Source: Bacteroidia bacterium
GTDB lineage: Bacteria > Bacteroidota > Bacteroidia > Bacteroidales > Prolixibacteraceae
Reading direction: 5' to 3'
Length of the DNA stretch: 18,878 bases
Assembly: GCA_025358395.1 (NCBI GenBank)
Contig: JANYJT010000135.1
Location: 1-18,878 of the forward strand
A program made the position numbers and the translations under genes. Positions 1-7,923 of this stretch are shown piece after piece; the stretch's first letter is position 1, and each line of letters begins with the position of its first letter. The notes under the pieces were generated by a model. That model was not told the origin of the DNA. It saw only the letters and a list, made by a program, of their open reading frames with translations, and ran no database searches.

Positions 1-2262
1 AACCTCAGTGGAACCTATAACAATGATGAAGGGTTGCTTGTTGGATCCGGCTATACAAGGGTGAATCTTAATTTTAAACTCAATCACGAAATTTCCAAAA
101 AGCTTAGCCTGGATCTCTCCTCGCGTATGTCTAATACTGAAGTTGCAGGCGCCGGTACTTCAGGTACTGCCAACCTTCGGATTACCGATGGCATCACGGC
201 CCGTCCGGTAAACGGATTGTTGGATGTTCTGAATATTGATCCAACCCAGGCAGCTGAAGACTACGATTCATTTATCAGGTCGATGATCAATCCTACCCAA
301 TTGGCTGCTCAGGATTGGCGAAACCGCAAAACACAGGCGTTAAATATCAATGCCGGACTTACCTGGGAAATCATTAAGGATTTGTCTTTCAGATCAGAAA
401 TCGGATATGATGTTTCCAACGAAGACAACAAACGCTATTATGGACCGCTTACGACAACTTCACGGAATGAAGGGGGCAATCTGCCTTTGGGCGAACTTAC
501 GACAACTACTTCACCCAGGTACCGGGTCGCAAATACACTGACCTATACTTTCAAACCGGCTGACAAACAGAATCTGAATGTCATGGTGGGGCAGGAGATG
601 GTTTCAAGCAACAGAACTACCTACTTCCAAAGAGCCAAGTATTTTTCGACCACCCTCGATCCCGAAAAAATGTTTGCCAACATGGCTTTGGGAACTGTCG
701 ACCGGATTTCGACGAACGTAAGTACCGATGATAAAATAGAATCTTTCTTTGGTCGTGCCGTCTACAAATACGGTGATCGTTACATTGCAACCTTTACACT
801 TCGCGCCGATGGTTCAAGCAAATTTGCACCCGGCAACAGATGGGGTATCTTCCCTGCAGGTGCCATCGGTTGGAGGATCTCGGAAGAACAATTCATGAAA
901 AACCAGAAGTTCTTTACCAACCTGAAGCTGAGGGCCAGTTACGGTCAGGCCGGTAACAACCGCATCGCCAGCGACCTTTGGAAAAGATCGTACGCAATCA
1001 GCAACACCAGAACTTACGGTTTGGGCGATGTCAGCAATCCTTATTATGTGCCTGCTTCCAGTTTGCTGGTCAATCCTGATTTGAAATGGGAAACCACCAT
1101 TACGCGCAACGGCGGACTCGATTTCGCAATTTTAAAGGATCGTCTTTCCGGTACATTGGATTATTATTGGAATTCGACCAAAGACCTGCTGGTTGAGTCG
1201 GATATCCCTTCCTATCTGGGTTATTCAAAGCAAATGCGCAACATCGGACAAACATCCAATAAAGGGGTCGAACTTACATTGAACGCTTTCCTCGTACGCA
1301 AAAAAGATTTCTCGCTATCGGCTTCTGTCAATATCGGTATCAACAAATCCAAAATAGACAAGCTGGATGGTGTTAACGAAAAGGCTTTCAACTCGAATTG
1401 GGCAAGTACAGACCTCAAGAACCAGGACGATTACCGGTTAAGAGTTGGTGAGACGGTGGGTTTGATGTATGGCTATGTAACTGATGGCTTCTATACGGTA
1501 GATGATTTTTCAGCATATGATGCGGTAAAAAATCTCTACACCAGAAATGCCGGTGTTCCTACTACCGGATTGTATGGCGGAACGATTGGCATCAGGCCGG
1601 GGACTTTAAAACTAAAAGATTTAAGCGGTCCCAACGGTGTTCCTGATGGCATCGTCGACGGCCTGGACCGCACTGTAATTGGCAATGCCAATCCGAAGCA
1701 TACTGGTGGTTTTAACATTACCGCCGAATACAAACAATTTGATTTTTCGGCCTACTTCAACTGGGTTTATGGCAATCAAATTTACAATGCAAACAAGATT
1801 GCTGCCAGCCAAAACCTGCGTACTACCTATGGCAACATGCTGAACACCATGAACTACGACAGTCGTTTCAAATTCATCAATGAAACCGGAAAAGTTGTAA
1901 CCGATCTCGAACAGCTGCGCACACTGAACCAAAATGCGAATATCTGGTCTCCTTTCTCATTTGGAAATGCGACTCCCGTATTTCACTCGTGGGCTGTCGA
2001 AGATGGTTCTTTTCTTCGTTTGAACAATGTAACAATCGGTTACACAGTGCCAAAACTAATATCCATGAAAGCAGGAATTTCCCAGTTGCGTGTTTATGCC
2101 ACGGGCTCTAATCTCTGGATTTTGACCAAATACACTGGTTACGATCCGGAAGTAAGCTCAACTGTTACGAGCAGTACGTACAATGCACTGACTCCGGGAG
2201 TCGACTATTCTGCCTATCCCAAAAGCAGGTCTGTTACAGTTGGTCTCAATATAACATTTTAA
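1..2262 (+). CDS. SusC/RagA-family TonB-dependent outer-membrane transporter, 5' end missing
   Basis: This is the C-terminal 753 residues of a SusC-type transporter, which imports oligosaccharides across the outer membrane using TonB energy. The reading frame is open from base 1, so the gene starts before the window. SusC proteins are usually about 1000-1100 residues, so the signal peptide, carboxypeptidase-like domain and plug are missing here. What remains is beta-barrel: alternating aromatic/polar strands, early-barrel wording such as GYTRVNLNFKLNHE, the NWVYGNQIYNANK stretch near 1759-1800, and a final strand ending in Phe (VTVGLNITF), as expected for outer-membrane barrel insertion. susD follows 21 bp downstream, the standard SusC-SusD operon order. 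The enzymes around it suggest pectic oligosaccharides as the substrate (inference). The first in-frame start-like codon (TTG at 34) is not a true start. Confidence 0.96.
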   Translation, partial: NLSGTYNNDEGLLVGSGYTRVNLNFKLNHEISKKLSLDLSSRMSNTEVAGAGTSGTANLRITDGITARPVNGLLDVLNIDPTQAAEDYDSFIRSMINPTQLAAQDWRNRKTQALNINAGLTWEIIKDLSFRSEIGYDVSNEDNKRYYGPLTTTSRNEGGNLPLGELTTTTSPRYRVANTLTYTFKPADKQNLNVMVGQEMVSSNRTTYFQRAKYFSTTLDPEKMFANMALGTVDRISTNVSTDDKIESFFGRAVYKYGDRYIATFTLRADGSSKFAPGNRWGIFPAGAIGWRISEEQFMKNQKFFTNLKLRASYGQAGNNRIASDLWKRSYAISNTRTYGLGDVSNPYYVPASSLLVNPDLKWETTITRNGGLDFAILKDRLSGTLDYYWNSTKDLLVESDIPSYLGYSKQMRNIGQTSNKGVELTLNAFLVRKKDFSLSASVNIGINKSKIDKLDGVNEKAFNSNWASTDLKNQDDYRLRVGETVGLMYGYVTDGFYTVDDFSAYDAVKNLYTRNAGVPTTGLYGGTIGIRPGTLKLKDLSGPNGVPDGIVDGLDRTVIGNANPKHTGGFNITAEYKQFDFSAYFNWVYGNQIYNANKIAASQNLRTTYGNMLNTMNYDSRFKFINETGKVVTDLEQLRTLNQNANIWSPFSFGNATPVFHSWAVEDGSFLRLNNVTIGYTVPKLISMKAGISQLRVYATGSNLWILTKYTGYDPEVSSTVTSSTYNALTPGVDYSAYPKSRSVTVGLNITF

Positions 2263-2283
2263 TCCAGTGTCAATTAAGAATAA

Positions 2284-4140
2284 ATGAGCAATATGAAAAA
2301 GAAGATAATTTATACGCTGGCTATCGCAACCATACTTCTTGCTTCCTGCAAGGCGTACCTCGATACTGATTCGCCATCATCATTTACCGACACCTATATT
2401 TTTGCCAACGAAACAGATGCGCAAAAAGCGGTCATGAGTGTCTATGCCCTGTTTAACCAGGATGCTTTTACTTCCAGGGTTTCCAATGTTTTCACTGGAA
2501 ATACGGACATTGAGATGGGTGGGGCAGGAGCTGCCCCTGATAATTCAAGACGGGATATCTGGTCGCTCGAAGCCAAGCTTTCGCCCTCTTTCGTTGACTT
2601 GAAAACCATCTGGAACAATGCTTACAACGCCATTAACCGAGCCAACGAATGCATCGAAGGGATAAAATCCAGCGCATTGTACAAAGACCCTGCAACAAAC
2701 AAGAACATGAAACAATTGCTGGGTGAAGCACTTACTTTAAGGGCTTACTGGTTTTATATCCTGCAGAACTACTGGGCTGATGTACCTTACAAAACGACAG
2801 GCACGAAAGCTGGAGATGAATTTTATCTTCCCAGAAAAGACCGTGACTCGATCCTCACTTTTGTCATCAAAGATCTGGTAGATATCGAGCCGGATATGCA
2901 GTGGGCCGACCAATTGTCAGGTGGCATCGAACGCGTCAACCGTGAGTATGTGATCGGGATGATTTCCCGTTTGGCGCTTTCCCGTGCAGGTTATTCCATG
3001 CGGGTCGACGGTACCATGCAGCGTAAAAGCGATTTTGCTGATTATTACAAAATTGCACGCGACTATTCAAAGAAACTGATGACATTGAAAGACCGCCCAT
3101 TGAATCTGAATTTCATGCAAATATTCATGAATGAGTGTAAGAATTTAACACCCGTCAACGATGATGTGCTGTACGAGGTGGCTTTCCAGGCCGGATATGG
3201 CGATGTAGCATGGAACCACGGAATTCGTGTGGATGCGGGGACCCATTCCTACGGTGCCGGCTCTGCATATCTTACTCTTCCACTTACTTATTACTATTCG
3301 TTCGACAAGACGGACAAACGACTTCCGGTAACTTGCTCAATCATCTATTACGACAAAGATCTGAAACAGCAGCCAACCGGTGTAACTGGTATTTCGCCCG
3401 GAAAATGGAACCGCCTCTGGCTTACGACGCCTCCGGGTGCGGCATCCGCCAAAGGCACAGGCATCAACTGGCCAATGATGCGCTATTCGGATGTATTGCT
3501 CATGTTCGCTGAAGCGGATAACGAATTGAATGGACCCACAGCCGAAGCCAAGGCAGCGCTGACCCGAGTTCGTCAAAGAGCATTTGATGCAACGCTCTGG
3601 CCTGAAAAGGTGACCAATTATGTCAATACCGTTTCAGCCAACAAAACAAGTTTCTTTAATGCCATCGTCGATGAGCGGGCATGGGAACTTGGTGGTGAAT
3701 GTATCCGCAAATACGACCTCATCCGCTGGAACAATTATGGCAAGAAAATAGCCAAAACAAGGACGGATCTGATCCAGATGGGCGTAGATGCCAACAATGG
3801 AACCGGAACTTTCTCGACACTTCCGGATTATCTCTACTACAAAACAAATGCTGATTTTACTTTGGCTTTTTACGATACTCAGAATAAACCTGCTGTCGCA
3901 CCACCAGTGAAGGACAGCCCAAACAAGGGCGATAATCCGGATGGCTACACGCGTGTTACCTGGCTGCGTTCCAACATCGTTACGACAACCCTTGAACCTG
4001 CAACATATATTCTATACAACTGGAGAGGATATACTGACAATACGGGTAATGCCCCTGCTCCTTATGTGCTGCCCATTCAAAGCGAGATTATTATCAGCAG
4101 TTTGGGTATTCTAAAAAATGATGGTTACGGTTTAAAATAA
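2284..4140 (+). CDS. SusD/RagB-family surface glycan-binding lipoprotein
   Basis: This 618-residue protein is the SusD partner that sits as a lid on the SusC barrel and helps capture glycan. The N-terminus is a lipoprotein signal with lipobox LLASC and the lipidated Cys at residue 22, so it is anchored to the outer membrane. Helical SusD signatures are present: EALTLRAYWFYILQNYW around residues 148-164, RYSDVLLMFAEADNE at about 400-414, and DERAWELGGECIRKYDLIRW at about 463-482. The length is a little above the usual 500-600 because of a loop-rich C-terminal part after residue 510. Met4 (2293) is an alternative start and gives a more typical short n-region. It follows susC by 21 bp and precedes the next lipoprotein gene by 12 bp, so all three are probably co-transcribed. 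Pectin specificity is inferred from context only. Confidence 0.96.
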   Translation: MSNMKKKIIYTLAIATILLASCKAYLDTDSPSSFTDTYIFANETDAQKAVMSVYALFNQDAFTSRVSNVFTGNTDIEMGGAGAAPDNSRRDIWSLEAKLSPSFVDLKTIWNNAYNAINRANECIEGIKSSALYKDPATNKNMKQLLGEALTLRAYWFYILQNYWADVPYKTTGTKAGDEFYLPRKDRDSILTFVIKDLVDIEPDMQWADQLSGGIERVNREYVIGMISRLALSRAGYSMRVDGTMQRKSDFADYYKIARDYSKKLMTLKDRPLNLNFMQIFMNECKNLTPVNDDVLYEVAFQAGYGDVAWNHGIRVDAGTHSYGAGSAYLTLPLTYYYSFDKTDKRLPVTCSIIYYDKDLKQQPTGVTGISPGKWNRLWLTTPPGAASAKGTGINWPMMRYSDVLLMFAEADNELNGPTAEAKAALTRVRQRAFDATLWPEKVTNYVNTVSANKTSFFNAIVDERAWELGGECIRKYDLIRWNNYGKKIAKTRTDLIQMGVDANNGTGTFSTLPDYLYYKTNADFTLAFYDTQNKPAVAPPVKDSPNKGDNPDGYTRVTWLRSNIVTTTLEPATYILYNWRGYTDNTGNAPAPYVLPIQSEIIISSLGILKNDGYGLK

Positions 4141-4152
4141 TAGGATAATATC

Positions 4153-5751
4153 ATGAGCAATAAATATTTATATCTTAAAAATACTGCACTGGCCCTGGCC
4201 TTTGGGGTAGTATTTATGGCGGGCTGCCAAAAAAAGGAGACTTTACAGGAAGCTCCACGTCTCTTCAGACCGGTCATCAGCGGTGAAATACTTGGAGCAG
4301 GAAACTGGCTGGGTGCCAGCTGGACCAAAGTAAAGGAAGCAAAATCCTATACAGCGGAAATAAGTGCCGACTCTTTCAAAACGGTCATAAAATCTGCCAC
4401 CATCGATACCAACACGGTCGTATTTGACAATCTGGGATGGCTGACACTTTACCAGATTCATGTACGGGCCAATGCCATCATGGATACTAAAAATTCCGGA
4501 TTCTCTTTCCTCGGCGAAAGAAAAACTGAGAAGTTTCCTTCCATTATGGCTACTCCGGCTTCCGCGGAAATTCTTGATAAGGCGATCCTGCTTCGTTGGA
4601 TAAACAAGGCAGATGCTGTTACCAATTTTAAAATTACGCTGAAAACGGGCGGGACACTGGTCAAAGATGTGCCACTTTTGGCAGCAGACATAACCAATCA
4701 GTACAAGGTTATCAGCGGATTGCTTCCTCAGACCACTTACATTGCTACGCTTTACAGCGGTACAACTGTCCGGGGGTATGAGACCATCACAACAGCCGCG
4801 CAAATTATCACAGGCACCAATATCGTTGATCTCTCACAAGACACCAATCCGGATCTCCTTACCAGCGCTTACCTGACCTCTTTGACAACCGGCGCTACAG
4901 TCATCCTGAAGAGAGGCATGACCTACAACATCACTGGTTCAGTTTTGATGGACAAGGCTGTCTCTTTTGTGAGCGAGGTGACTTTCTTTGCACCACCGGC
5001 AAAGTTGAATCTGGTTGGAAATTTTAGCATGGCAGCAAACACGACTATTTCGGAAGTTGCCTTCAAAACAGTAGATCTGATTGGAGCTGCTGCCGACGGA
5101 TATGCCAGCCGGTATGTCTTCAACATCAATGCCGTTACCACGATTGCGAAACTTACCTTCGACGATTGCAAAATTAAAGCTGTTCGCGGAGTCATTCGTA
5201 CGCAGGCTGGGCCTCAGATTAATACCGTGACGATTAACAAGTGCCTGATAGATAGTATTAGCGGCTATGGTGTAGTAACATGCGACAACGCCGCTTCGAC
5301 CATTTCTAACATTATTCTGACCAATTCGACCATTTCTGACGCGCAGAAAGTGCTGACCAGTAAGTCGAATGCGACTTCCGTCTGGATAGAAAATTGCACA
5401 TTCTACCTGGCGCCAATGAACCCGAATTATTTCCTCGATTATGGAGTACTGAATGTCACGGGTGGGATCACGCTGAAGAACAACATCTTCGGAGCCGGGA
5501 AGCCAAGTGCCGCGACTCCGCCGGTGCTGTCTGTGGGTGGCTTCCGGCCCGCAACACTCAACATCACTTCGGCAGGAAACTTCAAAACCTCAGATCTGAC
5601 CTGGATCTTGGGCACAGACCTTCCAGGCCTGGCAGATTACAATGGACTCTCATCCGCCTTATTTAAGAATCCGGGACTTGACGACTTTACAATCATCGAC
5701 ACCAAATTTTCCGGTAAAAGCACTGCCGGCGATCCACGCTGGAGACCATAA
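4153..5751 (+). CDS. Predicted surface lipoprotein with fibronectin-III-like and beta-helix parts (DUF4957/DUF5123 type)
   Basis: This 532-residue lipoprotein has a signal peptide ending FMAGC, with the lipidated Cys at residue 25. Residues 40-215 look like two fibronectin-III-type beta-sandwich repeats; TWxxVKEAKSYTAEIS-like and LLPQTTYIATLYSG wording is typical of the fold. From about 226 to 400 there are regularly spaced short beta-strand repeats (for example NKCLIDSISGYGVV and LTNSTISDAQKVL), consistent with a right-handed beta-helix. The end of the protein, with NNIFGAGKP and the terminal GDPRW, resembles the DUF5123 type. These families are common next to SusC/SusD and pectate lyases in Bacteroidota pectin loci. 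I see no lyase or hydrolase catalytic signature, so a pectin-binding surface protein is the best inference; an unrecognised lyase activity is possible. It sits 12 bp after susD and 102 bp before the pectate lyase gene. Confidence 0.8.
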   Translation: MSNKYLYLKNTALALAFGVVFMAGCQKKETLQEAPRLFRPVISGEILGAGNWLGASWTKVKEAKSYTAEISADSFKTVIKSATIDTNTVVFDNLGWLTLYQIHVRANAIMDTKNSGFSFLGERKTEKFPSIMATPASAEILDKAILLRWINKADAVTNFKITLKTGGTLVKDVPLLAADITNQYKVISGLLPQTTYIATLYSGTTVRGYETITTAAQIITGTNIVDLSQDTNPDLLTSAYLTSLTTGATVILKRGMTYNITGSVLMDKAVSFVSEVTFFAPPAKLNLVGNFSMAANTTISEVAFKTVDLIGAAADGYASRYVFNINAVTTIAKLTFDDCKIKAVRGVIRTQAGPQINTVTINKCLIDSISGYGVVTCDNAASTISNIILTNSTISDAQKVLTSKSNATSVWIENCTFYLAPMNPNYFLDYGVLNVTGGITLKNNIFGAGKPSAATPPVLSVGGFRPATLNITSAGNFKTSDLTWILGTDLPGLADYNGLSSALFKNPGLDDFTIIDTKFSGKSTAGDPRWRP

Positions 5752-5773
5752 ATCTTACTTTTGGAATATGAAC

Positions 5774-5842
5774 AAACCTGACAGGTATTTCTCTCCTGTC
5801 AGGTTTAATTCCTGTCAGGTTTAATTCCTCTCAGGTCTAATT
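5774..5842. repeat. Hairpin plus 16-bp tandem repeat in the lipoprotein-pectate lyase spacer
   Basis: Positions 5774-5785 and 5795-5806 form a perfect 12-bp inverted repeat (AAACCTGACAGG / CCTGTCAGGTTT) around a 9-nt loop. The right arm begins a tandem array with unit CCTGTCAGGTTTAATT: 5795-5810 and 5811-5826 are identical, and 5827-5842 differs at two bases. The array ends 11 bp before the pectate lyase start. The hairpin could act as an RNA stabiliser or partial terminator between the transporter genes and the enzymes. That role is an inference. Confidence 0.9.
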
Positions 5843-5853
5843 TAAACCTCCCC

Positions 5854-7551
5854 ATGCGAACGGCATTTTTCATCGCCAATTTTCTTTTTATCTGCATTTT
5901 CACGGTAGTATCTGCTTTTGGTCAGGGTCAATTGCCGGCCTTTCCCGGTGCCGAAGGATATGGTCGTTTTACCACCGGAGGAAGAGGTGGAAAGGTGATA
6001 TATGTCACAAATCTGAATGATGACAATAACCCCGGATCCCTGCGGTATGCCTTAAATCAATCCGGACCGCGCATGATCCTTTTTAAGATTTCCGGCACCA
6101 TCCAGCTGAAATCAAAACTCACCATCACCAAGGGAGACGTTACCATTGCCGGTCAGTCAGCTCCGGGCGATGGTATCTGCCTGAGAGATTATTCTGTTGA
6201 AAATCAGGCTGACAACGTGATTATTCGTTTTGTCAGATTTAGAATGGGCGATGAAACCAAACAACAAGATGATGCATTTTGGGGTCGAAATCGCTCCAAC
6301 ATCATCATCGATCATTGCACAATGAGCTGGAGCACAGATGAATGCGGTTCATTTTATGACAATACAAATTTTACAATGCAGTGGTGCATACTTTCCGAAA
6401 GCCTGCGAAATTCCGTGCATGACAAAGGTTCTCACGGCTATGGCGGTATTTGGGGAGGTAAGAATGCGACTTTTCACCACAACCTTCTGGCAGATCACGA
6501 TAGCCGCAATCCCCGTTTTTGTGGTAGCCGTTATTCCAACAGACCAGATCTTGAAATGGTCGATTTCCGGAACAATCTGATTTACAATTGGGGCAGCAAC
6601 AGCGCCTATGCGGCTGAGGGTGGAAGCTATAATCTGGTCAATAATTACTACAAAGCTGGTCCTGCTACCTCATCCTCTTCCAAAACAAGAATCATTCAAC
6701 CATATCCCGATGATGGCATCAACAATCAGCCTGCCGGTACCTATGGGAAGTTTTACATAACCGGTAATTATGTATCAGGCAGCACGACTGTGACTTCAGA
6801 TAACTGGCTGGGCGTTACTCCGCATCCCAATTTTAGCTTGTATTCTCCGCTGATCACAGTCACTGATTTGAAGTCGGCCAGGGAATTTTCAATATCCAAT
6901 GTCACAACGCATTCCGCTGAGACTGCCTATCTGAAAATTCTGGACTATGCCGGTGCGAGTCTTGTCAGGGATGCAGTAGATATGCGAATCATCCGTGATG
7001 TGACAAATGGAACCACAACTTTTTTATCAGGTGGCAATGGAAGTACAAATGGCATTATTGATACTCAAACTGCCGTGGGCGGATGGCCCGACCTCAAATC
7101 CACTCCTGCTCCTGCCGACACTGATGCGGATGGAATGCCCGATACATGGGAGGATGCCAACGGGCTTAATAAAAGCAATCCATCGGATGCCCAATCGACT
7201 AACGTGGATGGGAAATATCCCAATGTTGAAGCGTATCTCAACAGTCTGGTGGCGTCCATCACAACCAATGAATTGATGGATGGAACCTATACCTCAGTTA
7301 AAACAAATGAGAAGGTCGATGACCTTTTGAGATTTCAGATGAACAGTTCATCAGGATATCTGCTGGTTAGCTTATTGAAAAGAATTAAACTCATTAAAAT
7401 TTACTCCATGACTGGTGCCAGCATAAAAATGCAAACTTGCAATGAAAATAGCGCTGAAGTAAGTTTAAATGATCTTTTTCCTGGCGTTTATATTGTCTCA
7501 GTTACAGATAATGACCAGGTGATGTATGCCAGGAAAATTGTAAAAAATTAG
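5854..7551 (+). CDS. Secreted pectate lyase (PL1 family) with T9SS C-terminal sorting domain
   Basis: This 565-residue enzyme should cleave homogalacturonan by beta-elimination, giving 4,5-unsaturated oligogalacturonides. A signal peptide covers about residues 1-23. The PL1 beta-helix runs from about 28 to 345: FPGAEGYGRFTTGGRGG at 30-46, VIIRFVRFRMGDE at 122-134, IIDHCTMSWSTDE at 151-163, and HHNLLADHDSRNPR at 208-221, where Arg218 or Arg221 is the likely catalytic base and the acidic residues help bind calcium. A short acidic motif DTDADGMPDTWE lies at 422-433, a common linker-type calcium motif in Bacteroidota lyases. The last 70 or so residues (IKIYSMTGAS, then LFPGVYIVSV and ARKIVKN at the end) fit a type A T9SS sorting domain, so the enzyme is probably exported to the surface or medium. 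The chimeric GH43 gene follows after 30 bp. Confidence 0.94.
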   Translation: MRTAFFIANFLFICIFTVVSAFGQGQLPAFPGAEGYGRFTTGGRGGKVIYVTNLNDDNNPGSLRYALNQSGPRMILFKISGTIQLKSKLTITKGDVTIAGQSAPGDGICLRDYSVENQADNVIIRFVRFRMGDETKQQDDAFWGRNRSNIIIDHCTMSWSTDECGSFYDNTNFTMQWCILSESLRNSVHDKGSHGYGGIWGGKNATFHHNLLADHDSRNPRFCGSRYSNRPDLEMVDFRNNLIYNWGSNSAYAAEGGSYNLVNNYYKAGPATSSSSKTRIIQPYPDDGINNQPAGTYGKFYITGNYVSGSTTVTSDNWLGVTPHPNFSLYSPLITVTDLKSAREFSISNVTTHSAETAYLKILDYAGASLVRDAVDMRIIRDVTNGTTTFLSGGNGSTNGIIDTQTAVGGWPDLKSTPAPADTDADGMPDTWEDANGLNKSNPSDAQSTNVDGKYPNVEAYLNSLVASITTNELMDGTYTSVKTNEKVDDLLRFQMNSSSGYLLVSLLKRIKLIKIYSMTGASIKMQTCNENSAEVSLNDLFPGVYIVSVTDNDQVMYARKIVKN

Positions 7552-7581
7552 CTCTTCAGTCAAACAAAAGAACTCCAAACT

Positions 7582-7923
7582 ATGATAAGGCATCTTCCGG
7601 TTTTTGCCCTCCTTATGATCTTTCTCTCATTGTCTGCAACAGCCGTCAACTACGATTTTGTGGTGGCAAAGGATGGCAGTGGCGGCTACACCTCCATTCA
7701 AAAAGACATTGATGCATGCAAGGCATTTCCCGACGCAAGGGTCACCATCTTTGTCAAAAATGGCACCTACAAAGAAAAACTGGTTGTGCCATCCTGCAAT
7801 ACACTTCTATCAATCATCGGCGAAAACACCGATAGTACCATCATCTGTTACAACGACTATTTTGATAAAATTAACCGGGGCAGAAACAGTACCTTTTATA
7901 CCTATACCATGCTTGTTCAGGCG
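7582..7923 (+). pseudogene. CE8 pectin methylesterase remnant (first 114 codons) inside the chimera
   Basis: This marks the part of the chimeric frame that comes from a pectin methylesterase. It encodes the signal peptide and the first coils of the CE8 beta-helix and ends at YTMLVQA, just where an intact CE8 would continue towards its conserved Gln, Asp and Arg active-site residues. No esterase activity is expected. The frame stays open and in phase with the GH43, so the fragment is still translated. Confidence 0.8.

Noticed and set aside
34..36. TTG as the start of the susC gene
   Set aside because: The frame is open to base 1 and the protein lacks the signal peptide, plug and carboxypeptidase-like domains, so this is the interior of a gene cut by the window edge.
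4243..4803. Antisense 186-codon ORF within the DUF4957/DUF5123-type lipoprotein gene
   Set aside because: It lies fully opposite a gene with a clear lipobox and domain structure; its translation shows no recognisable domain or signal.
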